Source: Schizochytrium sp. TIO01 (Eukaryota > Sar > Bigyra > Thraustochytrida > Thraustochytriidae). Taken from it: a stretch of 64,000 nt of DNA. Positions 11,101-22,284 of the stretch are shown here, one piece after another. Numbering within the stretch: the first letter of the stretch is position 1; every line of letters begins with the position of its first letter. Under the pieces are notes generated by a model. That model was not told where the DNA came from and searched no databases. It worked only from the letters and a program-made list of their open reading frames with translations. The stretch covers positions 5,880,029 to 5,944,028 of the forward strand of contig SMSO01000014.1 in the NCBI GenBank assembly GCA_004764695.1. The letters are read 5' to 3'. A program made the position numbers and the translations under genes.

Positions 11101-11439
11101 CGAAAATGCTTTTGGGACCCATGACGAAATGAAAGCCGTCAAAGATGTGCTCAGCATTCCAGCATCGGAGCCTCTTTTCACTCCCGACGATCTCCTCGCT
11201 GCTGACGATCGCTCAGAATCGCCTTCTCTGTTGTCATCCTCAAGGTCAACCGAAACATCATCCCCTCCAGAGAGAGGTTCTTGAGTATGAACGACGGCCC
11301 CGAAGGCTTCAAGCCGCCTCATCGTTGCCGTCGCGTGGTCGCCGGACTCTTCACCCTCATCAGACCTGTGGGTTGTGCACCTTCGAATCAGCCGCATCGC
11401 AAGACTTTCGTCGGCCTCGACGACCTCACGACTGCTCAT
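8142..11439 (-). CDS. Importin-alpha-like armadillo-repeat protein, apparent single-base frameshift
   Basis: Two overlapping minus-strand frames (ATG at 11439; second frame ending at 8142) together encode one protein of about 1,098 residues if one base is removed from the C5 run at 10025-10029 (G5 on the coding strand). The span is 3,298 bp, which is 3n+1 as one inserted base predicts. Homology runs across the join: upstream CTQRPYPARDSTKKFVPVV...MLPTL and SILSALSG, downstream SDEDIELVV, PALRLIGNVVTGNDDLTQTVID, EALWMISNVLAGPRHQI and EALWCLRNALAGGSISQV, matching armadillo repeats about 4-8 of importin alpha. The N-terminal ~150 residues are acidic and Ser-rich; a basic patch (RRSFRREK...KRR) could be a divergent importin-beta-binding region. 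About 400 residues follow the ARM core, ending in a basic Ser-rich tail, which normal importin alpha (~530 residues) lacks. It may be a transport receptor or an ARM scaffold. Confidence 0.7.
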
Positions 11440-11712
11440 CGAGATGCCAATCGTGATTTGCCTGCGTCTAGTTTTGCGCGTGCTGTAAACAAATTTGTCT
11501 TCCTCAATTTACTTTCGCTTTCGACGTTCACTCTTTCACTCTTTCACGCACGTGCAGCAACAACAACAACTATAAAGAAGAACTTTTAAAAACATGAGAC
11601 TTTCGAGCCCTTCTTTTTAAACAACGACAAAAAGAACGCTTAAGGGCTCATCGCTGTAACTTTGAACAAACATCCACCAAAAAAGAACACTTTTACTTTT
11701 CACAGTGTGGCG

Positions 11713-12042
11713 ATGGTAGACATATCTACTGCTATTCAAAAGGCTAGCATCACTGGTAGGGGTAGTGCCTCCAGTGAAGAGCAAACACTTTCACTTTATA
11801 CTTCGCCTCTCCTTCGCCCCAAGCGACCTCTTCTTTCTTATGCGTCTGGTGTTACTTCCCCCTCGGAACTTCTCATTCGGATGAACACCTAGGCTGCCTT
11901 GCCGGAGGCTTTCCAAAACCAGCTCACGCCCAGCTTGCGTGAATCATGGGCTTTCTCCAAGGTTTTCGAGCTCATTCACTTTACTCACTTTATTCAGTTT
12001 CCTTTGCATTTTTTACTTTTACTACTTTTTTCTATTTTATAA
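11713..12042 (+). pseudogene. Possible coding relic interrupted by one in-frame TAG
   Basis: Starting at the ATG at 11713, the frame reads 59 codons to a TAG at 11890-11892 and then continues for another 49 codons with protein-like content (ALPEAFQNQLTPSLRESWAFSKVFELI) before a hydrophobic AT-rich end. No family is recognised. It could be a decayed gene or element fragment, or chance. Confidence 0.2.
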
Positions 12043-12324
12043 TATTATAACAATAGAAATAATTAGTAACAGGTAGATAGGTAGTAGTAGTAGCAGTAGC
12101 AGTAGAAGTAGTTGTCATAATTTTTATTTAAAGTTTATACAACAATGGTCAATGAAGTTAACTTTAATTAAATTCTATTATGCGATATCTCTTTCGCGTG
12201 GTATCCTGCAAGAAATACTAACCAAAACAAGGCCAAGCGCGAGCTGCAAGTTATGCCCTGCACCAACTATCTAGGTACTTTATTCTGTGCAATTCTTTCA
12301 AAGTCCTCTATCCGTCATGATGAG

Positions 12325-13018
12325 TTATGATGAAATCTCCTCCAGCCTCTTCACAGTATAGGCACCTGAGGTACCATGTAGGCTCTGGTAGCCAGCCGCT
12401 TTAGCCGCATGAGGCGCCCGGCTCTTCTCTTTCTCCACGAGATTGGGTGCTTCAGAGAAGTCAATACGCTGACGAAGGAGGATGTCAACGCTGATTTCAA
12501 CGAACATGGGGCAGCCGGCCATTCATGAAATGCTTCAAGAAGAACAAATATATGTTCAAGATTGAAATTTGCGTGCTTGAGCAGTTCGCTGGCTGACCAG
12601 TTGCACAAACTCGGCCCACTTCTACCAGCAACGGAGAGGAAACTGGCCTGGCATCAGCTCTAGAGCTACCATTTTTCTGCAAGCAGCGAAGGGGGAAGAA
12701 GCAGAGGTGTTTTCATTCATGACACGGCTTGCATCAGGTAAGCTAGAGGACAGATGTGGCGAAAATAGAAGGTACCATCTAAGTAGTAGCTCTGGCAAGT
12801 GTAACCATTCATGATGACGATCTTCAAGTTCTGCGTCAAAGCCATTGTTTAACATCGAAGGCATGAACCTTCACTTCTGCCAGTTGGAAAAACGCAAGAT
12901 TACCTTGTAGCCGAGCACACTGCCTCCGTTGATATTGCAAGCGCACTAGGTTCAACCTAACAGAAGGATGATGAAAACACCCGCCATGTATCCAAGGATA
13001 GTGCATCAGAGAGATCAA
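12325..13018 (-). pseudogene. Possible decayed coding sequence in shifting frames
   Basis: Four consecutive minus-strand frames of 60-85 codons overlap head to tail in different phases, beginning with MISLMHYPWIHGG, MLNNGFDAELEDRHHEW and MAGCPMFVEISVDILL. Composition is less AT-rich than in the surroundings. This is what a decayed gene would look like, but no homology is recognised and a spliced gene or chance remain possible. Confidence 0.15.
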
Positions 13019-14552
13019 AGCTGCAAGATCACAGTTGTCCAGAGCCAGGTTTCATTTCTAAAAGCTAGAAGAGCCTTTGTCGAACGCGCATCGTAGTTAT
13101 CGCAAGAATATAAAAGAAAAGAAGAATGCCGAGACGAGCTGAAAGGACTCGGACCACATTTACTTTCTCTATGAATACCATCATGGTAGGTACAGGTATG
13201 TATGTGTAAATAGTATATCAGGCACTTCTGGGACTATGTTGAAGCAATACTTTGCAACTTTGAAAATTCGCCCTTTCTGCAGTGGGATGCAAAAGAAATA
13301 GTAGGTCTACAACCTTTTTTAAACAAAAAGAACAGCTCGTAGGTACCTAGGTATCACGTGGACCATCGTTCAGATTTGTCCAGAGACAGACGCGCTGGCA
13401 AAGGCATCATTGCTGGCCAGAGATATTAGAGTGAGTAGATACCCACCACCTCGAGTAGGTCTCATACATGCACTTGTCGCGGTGTGCACCTTTTGTGCTG
13501 CAGACCATGATACAAGTCCTGAGGAAGAAACTCGCTCTGCACGTGCACACCACCAAATAATAAATTCGTATTAAAATGTATATCACAACTAATCGGAAGA
13601 CGCACTGCTACTGCTCTTTTACTACAAACTTTATAAGAGTAGTGTTGTTACTGATGTGCACGTGCTGGAAGCGGAGGCGACCGTTCCTAACTGCTTATAA
13701 GAACGGTTAAGTAAACTATGGGATGTTCCACACCTTGGATACTCTAGGAGCATGTAGAAAGCACGAGGGTCCGTGCGCATGAGGGCAGCGGAGTCGTTTT
13801 GTGTGCGTGTGCCAAGACTCAACAAGCAGCTTGATCTTGAAGCATGAATCGGAAGCTTGAGACTTCTTTTTATATAAAATAATGTATATATATATATATT
13901 TATTGATTTAATAACCAAGTAAGCGCAGTAGCGTGAAGAGACAAAACAAAGACATGGGAAGCGTTGGCCAAGTTCGATCATCTGGGCGGACCACAAGCAA
14001 CTTGCACGAACCTTGTAGGCATATGCTCCCACTATAACGCGAAGCTCTATTCCTCACTTCCTTACCTTTACAATTGAATAGAGACTCGTCAAAAAGTGCG
14101 GGCGGAGCGAGACACCTGGACATGAGCTCTCTCGTGCACTGTCATTTTGGATGAGCACGGGAACTATAGGAAGTTCCCATCACAATAAACAACAGAAGCA
14201 ATGAAATGAGAAGGTGCAATGGTGGTGGTAGTAAACCTAATTAAAATCCAAATGATTCTGAGTACATTGTTTCATTCATTTAAATCTGGGCCAATTAAAT
14301 CTTCTTCTGTTTTTGTAGTTTTGCTTTAAAACTAAACACAAAGAGGATTGAGTCCTCCTCGTCTTGAGGCCCTTGAGAGACTGGCATCCAAGCCTTGCCT
14401 CACTCCTCTGAAATGGTATAGGAAATTAGGTTACTGCTAGAAAAGATAGCGGTTGCGAGCAACAATAGAATTAAAATGCCCTGGGAGGAAATGCAAAATT
14501 GTGTTGATCAGTTAACTGAGTCTAATATATGTATGCGCTTGCTAGTGAACTG

Positions 14553-14669
14553 GACATTCGTCTTGACGTAAGAAATACCATGCTATTCGTTTTGACGCAA
14601 GATATAACATGCCATTCGTCTTGACGCAAATTAAATCATGCCATTCGTCTTGACGCAAGAAATACCATG
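14553..14669. repeat. 29-bp minisatellite, four copies
   Basis: Four tandem units built on CCATTCGTCTTGACGCAAGA followed by AATACCATG, with 1-5 differences between copies. It lies about 190 bp downstream of the LRR gene's stop codon. Confidence 0.85.
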
Positions 14670-14856
14670 TGTAGTGAAATTCAAAGGATACTCATTTATT
14701 TGTGTTTGTTATCATATTGCCAGGTGACTAAGTCTAGCAAGCAAGCGAGTCAATATGGCTGGTTGCGAAGTATTCATACAAAGGTTAGTGCCGATACAAC
14801 TGTGCATGGTATTTGCTTGGTAAATTGCTGTTTTGAGCAAATTCGGTGATTCGCAA

Positions 14857-17800
14857 TCACTCAAATTCGACGCTTACACGATCACTTTGAAAGAAATCGA
14901 CTCGGCGCGCGTGGAAGATCTTGGTCGCGCAAAACTCTTCACTATTGGTCCTACCTGGTGTGGCTAACGCTGCAAGCTGACAAGGACGTAGCAGCAGCGG
15001 TCCAAGCATAGGAATCTTCTTAGCGAGTCTTTCAATATTCTCTCGTAACTCAAAAAGTTCTTGTTGCTTGTTATAGAGCTGCGGAATCTTGATTTTGTCA
15101 AAGCTGGTGTCATTCTCGACAGGCTCGACTGCAACGTCGGTATTAGTGGTAGAAGAGAAATGGCGCGTGGGGGTCATGACAGCTAGACCACGAGCCTCGC
15201 AGACCTTGAATGCATATTTCAGCTCGTTCCACAACTGCCGTGCTCCTGCAAGAAGCTCATCTGTATCAGCAAGCTGAGCGTTAAGACGTGTAGCTCCAAA
15301 TTTTACGTATCCATACTCGTAACGAAGTCTGTAAAGTCAAGTAAATGACAGTTAGCTCAATATGCTTACATGCCGCCAAAAGTTTCTATGTAGGGTATAA
15401 TTCAAAATAAAGCAACTTACCGCAAATCAACGAGGGTAGAATTGGATTCAAGGCTCTTGCTCATACTCTTCAAGGAAGGTAAGGATGGGTTGCAGAAGAA
15501 TAGCCTGTGATTTTTCGTTTTTGTTTTCCAAAAATATTACTGTGAGAACTTCGATGTGGCGAGCAATTTTGCTATGCAAACGTACGAAAGATGCTGCAGA
15601 GTTCGGTTGTGCATTAGAGCATTGGCCATGGCCAGAACTCCCACGTCACCGATCTTTGAGCTGTCAAGACTGTTGAGGCAAGTGCAACACATCATTCATA
15701 TTAATGTTAGTTGTTTGTTCCATACTTTTCTTCCACAATATTTTGGAATAAATAACATACTGAAGAGACTGGATTGATCGATGACGGCGAAGGACTGTCG
15801 CAAAGGCTTGGGCGCCTTCATCGCCAATTTGACAACAGTACATACTGAAGAATGCGACAACACTCAGGTTTTGGTTGTTAGTCCGTGAACAATCAATTCA
15901 TCACCCACTCTAGAAGGTGATAGTAGAACTTACTTGAGTACACGTAGATTTTGATTTTTCTCCAAAGCGGCGGCGAGTGCGATAGAGCCACGATCGCCAA
16001 ATTCATTCTCGTCAAGGCTGTGAAGAGTATGCACAACAGTTAGCTCTGTTCTATTAACACTGTAGATTCGATAGGAGCTAGGTCTAACTTACTGAAGGAC
16101 CTCGAGCGAAGGGTGGAGGCCTACCGCATAAGCAAGAGCAATTGCACTCTCATGAAAGAAGATGTTGCGCCCAAGACTGGATACGTTTTGTTTCATACAT
16201 TCAACATTGTTCAACATAACACCAGTTAGAGCTGAGCGAGTGATGAGGGGCGTCAATCCCTTCATAGAAATCGTTATGGTACGGCTTCATAAATTCAACT
16301 TACTCAAGAGAACGCAGCGATAGATTTTCCAGTAGGCCCTCAGCCAAGGCCCGCACGCCATCGTCCTGGATCTGGTTGCGGCTAAGACTGTTTAGATGTA
16401 CGTCATTGCATCAGGAGATGTTTAGGTGAGCAATCATTGTCAGACAGGTTTCGAGTCTGTACACTATTGAGTGAACACTTTAAAGAAGTATCTACTTACG
16501 AAAGGCTCTGAAGAACGGGGTTCTGCCTAAGAACACTCGACATTGCGATTGCGCCCTGATCATTGATGCCGTTAAAGGACAAGTCCAAGGAAACTATAGA
16601 ACGGTTGATGCACATTGCACGGGCTATTTGTTCAGCACCAAGGTCTCCAATATTGTTCATAGCGAGTCTGCGGTGTTATCGAAGTAGGGTAACGTTAGAG
16701 GTCGTTTTGTAAGGTAATAAATACCCGCAATGTTTGATTGTTTGGAAACTTACACCAAATGTTCAAGCGAATCATTGTATGCAAGCGCTGTTGCAATAGC
16801 ATCTGCACCGTATCGATCAATCATCATTTTTCGAAGTCTATTTGATTGAACGTCAATGTTGTTTTCGCAGAGGATAAAAGTTAGACTACTTCCGGGAAAA
16901 TTATTCGACTTCGTAGAAATGACTTACTTGAGAACTCGAAGATGGCAGCTACGAAGAGAGCTGGCAAGTGCAGTTATTCCGTGAAGGTCAAACAGGTTGT
17001 AGGAAAGACTGATATATTCAAATAAAATACCGGCAAGTCAGTACCTCTGCTTCGACTTTGTGCGTGCGACTACAAATCAGAATTTAGAATGATAGAACTT
17101 ACTTGATTTCTTGCAACGTTTGGTTGCAAGACAGCGCCGATGCAATAGCGAAGGTTCCTTCGTGTCCCATCCGAGTGTGCTCAAGGCTGTTGTCCCGATG
17201 ATTGTCGTGGAAGTTGCAGGCGTTGTAAAACTAGTTAGGTACATTTTCAAGTTCCGAGAAGAGGCAACATGGCATTTGATATTTGGCAAGGTCCGAATGG
17301 AACTTACTCCAGAGTTTGCAGTGTTGTGTTGCCAACGAGGACGCTAGCAAGGACCTGCGCGCCTTGGTCACCAAGGTTGTTACCAGAGATGCTGAGTTTG
17401 TATAAACATGCCGAGATACATTATACCCCCAAACGCAACAAGAGCGAAAAGCAAAGAAATAGAGTCAGCAAATTGGAAGATTTGAGCAACAAAAAATGCC
17501 AGCATCTAAGTGCGGTAAACTTGGTGTGTACACTTACTTGAGCTTGCACAATGTTTGATTTTCCGCAAGCGCTGGCATGAGAAGCAGCAGGGCTTCTTCT
17601 TGGATGCCATTGCTCGATAAACTTTATTTCGTTGAAATGATGCATCATGTATATGATTAGGTCAGTCCTCGTCGGTCCTTAAAGTTCTTTTGGTTGTTCT
17701 CCCCGTTGGTGCCTGCTGAAGGTTTTCGAGGTATGAAACGTTAGAAGAAGGATTGCCTTACTCAAGTTCCCGGAGGGTGTTAGATTGTTTGAGACCAAAC

Positions 17801-19500
17801 GAAATACCTGCTATGACTGAATCGTGGAGCAAGTTGTTGCTCAGGCTACGTACACTTAGAAGAGTCAGTAACTACACTATTTACTCTCATCAGGCATCCT
17901 CAGAAAATGATCCGCGAAATGTCACTTCTCACTTTTTATAATTTCCTTAATATCTAACTTACCTTAAGGAGCGAAGGTTCATGGTCTCGATCACAAGCCG
18001 TGCAAGGTCTTCACTGGCATGCTCATCAAAGGAGTTCTCGCCAAGGCTGATCACTCATCGCGTTGGATCCAAAACAAACATGTATTACAATCCAGCACAC
18101 GAGGAGTTTGGGTCATTGTTGCGGAATCGGGCATTTGCAGTTACTCAGTTAGTAAAGTTTCCCCTATTCATTCATTCATTCATTCATTCATTCATTCATT
18201 CATTCATTCATTCATTCATTCATTCATTCATTGTTTGATTGAATGAATGATCGATCGATCGTGTTGTAGTCCGCAGATACCGCGAAACAAGATTCGCAGG
18301 CACTCCTCCGTGCATTAAACCTACTCTATTTCCCGTATCTCCTTGCCTGCCTGTGCAATGCATGCCAATACAAGTGCTTTGGCGCCAGCATTTCCAATGT
18401 TATTTTTCCTCAAGCTGTGCAACCAACACCAAGAGCACGAGAAAAACATTGCAAAAAAAGTAATTGGAAAGAAAAAAAGTAAAACCAAAGAAAGGAAAGA
18501 TTGTCAGCGACCCAGCCATTCTCATAGACGTCGCCTCATTGACTCCTTGGTCTATCGACCACTCTCTGTAGCCCTGATCACTTTCTCACAGCCCGCAAAG
18601 CCTCTTATCGCTGCTGATGACGCCTTCCACCGCGTCGCTGTAATGCATGTGCAATCCCAGCAGCTCCCGCGCTACCGCCACATAGCATAAACTCCTATAC
18701 CGCCCATGATAATAATGAATGATGAGACTTTTCTTCGCGCGTGCACCGGTCCTGTGATAAGCGCGCCACCGCCACTACATTGCTCGCCGCCTTTTCTTCA
18801 ACTTACTCGAGCTTGCGCAGGTGCCTGCTTTGAGACACTGCCGCTGCCAGGGTCTTCGCATCTGCATCTGTGAGGAGACCTCCATTGAGTCTGTGTCACC
18901 CATTATCGTCAGTACCTCTTCCTCGGAGACTGAGCAATCCTTCATCCAATTGCTCCAGCAAATCATTCGTTCTTGGCACATTTTGTTTGGCTGCTTGCTT
19001 GCTAGCGCAGTGCTATTGGCCTCATAAGGTAAAGCCTAGTAGTCCATCGACCGCAGGAGCCTCCGGAGAGGGACTGACTAGGCTTGCATGGATTTTGTTG
19101 ATGGAGTTCTGGCTGCCTGATGCTGCGCTGCGGAAACTTACGCGAGCTCCACGATGGCCTCTCCGGCCTGCAGGGCCTCGGCGACGGCCTCCACGTGTCC
19201 TGTTTCTCGTGTCCTGTGCCGGTTCGGCTCGCCAGCGCTGCTCCGTTAGTCCTTCTTGGCGACAGTTCTTCTTCGTTGCGCATTACATTCATTCATTCAT
19301 TCCACCACCGCCATGTTCGTTCTCAGGCTAACGAACTGCCTGGCTCCCCGAACTTACCCAAGCAGCCTCGCGAGGCCCACGTCGCCGATGGCTGTCGCCC
19401 ACGACCCCTGCACGCTCACGCTCATTGCTGCAACCCTCCCGAGTCCAGGCTCAAGCTTGGCAAGCCTCCAACCTCGTTTGAGAACTACATCGATCGTCAT
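14857..19500 (-). CDS. Ribonuclease-inhibitor-type leucine-rich-repeat protein encoded by 19 exons
   Basis: Minus-strand exons: 19500-19358, 19237-19142, 18890-18807, 18414-18325, 18046-17963, 17845-17762, 17621-17538, 17391-17308, 17186-17103, 17008-16928, 16837-16754, 16667-16500, 16387-16304, 16176-16093, 16017-15934, 15844-15761, 15669-15586, 15504-15421, 15328-14857. Every intron is GT-AG (mostly GTAAGT) and falls after the second base of a codon. Most internal exons are 84 bp and encode one 28-residue repeat, for example LSRNQIQDDGVRALAEGLLE followed by NLSLRSLE. The spliced length is 2,142 bp, giving 713 residues with about 17 full repeats, a short N-terminal cap and a non-repeat C-terminal ~155 residues with a possible coiled coil (LYNKQQELFELRENIERLAKK). 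Such repeats form a curved protein-binding surface, as in NLR proteins, RanGAP and RNase inhibitor; no NACHT or other catalytic domain is present. The start is uncertain: an in-frame ATG at 19425 is an alternative. Confidence 0.85.
18165..18230. repeat. ATTC tetranucleotide array inside an intron of the LRR gene
   Basis: About 16 copies of ATTC in the 278-bp intron between the exons at 18414-18325 and 18046-17963. It accounts for this intron being longer than most others in the gene. Confidence 0.9.
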
Positions 19501-20801
19501 CGCATTTGATTCATTCTTTCTGATTGATTGATGCTTTTTTAGTTATTATAATTCTTCTTTACCAAAAACAAAACTACAAGGGCTACCTCGAATAGGACTT
19601 ATATACCGTTCACTAGCAGTAGATCGGCAACATTTTACATTTTTCAAGAACTCTAGAGGTCCTCGAGCTCGCTAGAAAGTACTGTGTTTGAGGTTCATGG
19701 ATCAATCATCCATCAAAGCCTTTGCTTTGCTGGCACCGTCGTTCGATTGTCGCTGGTCTCTGCTAGGTCCTTGGGCCCCTTGCTCCACGTGGGTGATCTG
19801 TCCGTGAAGTTGAAAGACTTTGAAGTTGAGTAGTTCGTTGCGTCGTTAGTCAGTTTGTTATTCATTCAGTTGGTTGGTCCTCCTATTGCTGCGTAGCTAA
19901 CTACTATGCAATAAGTACTACAGCTTTTGTCCTTCTTCTTCTTTTCTTTCTTCACAAATCGATAATGAATTACAAAGAAAAGACAAATTATAAATAAATA
20001 GATAAAAAGAGTTTGCCGAAGCGGCTCAGTAGTTGCGCAAAGTTGCACTACCCTGCGCGATTACATATTCATCATCACGCTTGCTCGCTCTAGCCTAGAG
20101 TATGCTTCGTGCAGCCTGCTCCTGCGTCAATGTATCGCGATCCTTTTGCATTGCACCGCATTTCTTCTCGCATTGCATTCCTTCGCATTACATTTGGCAC
20201 CCCATAGTCTGTGGACTTCCACGAGCTTTGCGACAGATGAATCGATCAAGAGCATGCATCCTGCTGCCAAATTCGCCTCCCAGTTTCTGCCAGCCCATGC
20301 TTCTGAGCACCTACCTTGAATCCGCAAACCTTTCTGCAGGAACTCTTCACGGTTCTGCTCAGAGTTCTTCTTCTTTGTTTGTCTGTTGTTTGTTGCTAAA
20401 GTACATTGCGCCGTTGCTCTCGCGTGCGCACACGTGGAAAGGGGCTCCGACCAGGACCAGCACGGGGACCTGAGCAGCGAGCAGACTTGCCTCAGGCCCA
20501 AGTTGCAGTCGCCGCCGAGGCCAACTCGCAGCGCCTGGAGCAGCTCAACTGCCCTGGGTGGCCGTCGAGGTCTACTTCGGGGTGGCCGTTCTTGTTCGGA
20601 TGACGCTGCGTGAGCACACTGTCCATATGTCGATTCTCCGCGAGTTGAGCTGAGACCGATTTCAAGAGTGTGCGCAGGAAGTCACTTCGTGCGATGAGGG
20701 AGGTGCTCCTCTGCTGCCTCAGCAGGGTCGAAGCGAGCGAGATTGCCAGCATCGTGCTGGTGGAAGTCGACTGTGGTCCCAGTGCAGCGATGCAATGAGC
20801 A

Positions 20802-20848
20802 AATGGGAGAATGAGCAAATGGGAGAATGAGCAAATGGGAGAATGAGT
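20802..20848. repeat. 16-bp tandem repeat, about three copies
   Basis: GAGCAAATGGGAGAAT is repeated three times without a mismatch, between 20802 and 20848. Confidence 0.85.
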
Positions 20849-21237
20849 GAGAGAACTCCTCCAAAGCCTCGGCGCTTTGGCGACACCGAGAGAAGCTGGC
20901 TTGTGGGCAAAATGGGCGCGACGCACAGCGAAGGGGTCTTTACGCAAAGGCTATTTTCGCATACGTCCTCGTCTCGAACGGCCTTTGTGGAGGCTTGTTC
21001 GATAGTTCGGTAGGAATTGGCCAACTTTGGAGTAAGTGCTAACGCAGCACCAGCACACTCGAAGGGAGGGCGTATTGGGGTGGATGATCAGTCGCAGATA
21101 ACATTGCCCTTCCCCTTGAAGCACAAGTTCTTCTTCGAGGCTTCGGGGTTCTTTGTAAATGCTATCATCTCGCATGTTCTCTAGCGGTCCACTTCATGCG
21201 TTTCATCCCAGCAATGATGCATCGCCGCCGCTGATGG

Positions 21238-21241
21238 AGAG

Positions 21242-21273
<32 letters not shown>

Positions 21274-21275
21274 GA
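21238..21275. repeat. AAG trinucleotide run
   Basis: About 11 AAG units, purine only on the plus strand, in otherwise non-repetitive DNA. Confidence 0.85.
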
Positions 21276-22180
21276 AGTGGAAAAGGGCGCAATGATAGCG
21301 ATGATGCTGCTGTCTTGAATCAACCTTGAAGTTCTCATTCGTATTCGCAGGTCCTCGCTGGCTAGCGTCCGCGTCATGGTCACAAGTGGCCTGTAGGAAG
21401 AAGTGTTGCTTCCTTGTAGGCCGGTGGCTGCTAGTGTGGAGTATGCCACTCCTATAGCGACACGGCCGCGGTGACGCTTTCCTGTGAAGTGAAGAAGTTT
21501 ATTCACCAACTTGAAGTCACCGAATGCCACTGCTCTTTCACGAATGGATCATCGAACATGGTTTATTGCTGACTGCCCAGAGGAAAGCGCAAAAGCACAC
21601 TTCGCGGCTTCTCCATCGGGGCCTTTGTAAGCGGTGTCAACACAATGTCTGCTTCCGGCTTGGCGAATTTGACAAGGGTTGCCGCCCTTTCCTTAATCAG
21701 AGGTGAAGATCTACTGCTTCGCTTTCAGGCTTTGGGGTTTGCACAATCGAGCGAAGATGTACGCCATGGCTCGTCACATTGGGTCTTTATCGCATTCGGG
21801 GTTTTGCTTTGTTTTGCGCAATACCCTTCGTTTCTCCTTTCTCCAGAGGATCAGTTCCGACAGGAAATCGCGCTCGACCAATTCTCGGGGCTGGCAGACG
21901 TGGTTACTTTAGAAGAATAGGGGGGAAAGTCGATTGTGCTGACTATAGTTTGTTTGGCCTCTTCGCGCGCACAAAGTCCTCACACGTAACGACATGCGTC
22001 GTTTTCTGTGTGGGGCGCAAAACAATTAGGAATAGTTGGGACCCTCTATCTCTAGTCTAGCAGAGGGAAAGTAGATTAAAGGGCTAGCGTCTACTGTGGA
22101 TTTTCTCTCTTTTTCGTGGTTTATTTCGGCATTTTGTAACGAAGAGCGGCCAACTAGCTAGCTGATATATGAAGCAATTT

Positions 22181-22284
22181 CATAAAAATAGCTTTTTTTG
22201 TTTTTCGTTGAGTGTCCATTAACTAGATGTATCATAAAAATAGCTTTTTTTGTTTTTCGTTGAGTGTCCATCAACTAGATGTAT
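22181..22284. repeat. 52-bp tandem duplication
   Basis: The block 22181-22232 (begins CATAAAAATAGC, ends AACTAGATGTAT) is repeated at 22233-22284 with one difference (ATTAAC versus ATCAAC). The near identity suggests a recent local duplication. Confidence 0.95.

Larger units (their letters stand above)
11440..14552. other. Intergenic region with possible coding relics
   Basis: About 3.1 kb without an intact gene. It includes the relic-like frame at 11713-12042, broken minus-strand frames at 12325-13018, a GTA/GCA-type trinucleotide tract near 12077-12113 and a short TA run near 13884-13899. Confidence 0.45.

Noticed and set aside
16998-19531. Plus-strand frames across the LRR gene (for example 17111-17347, 18870-19331, 19120-19509)
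   Set aside because: They run through exons and introns of the minus-strand LRR gene alike and break its clear splice pattern.
20492-20947. Minus-strand frame with a mitochondrial-targeting-like start
   Set aside because: Nothing recognisable follows the Arg/Ser-rich start, and other frames on both strands are equally open in this GC-rich patch.
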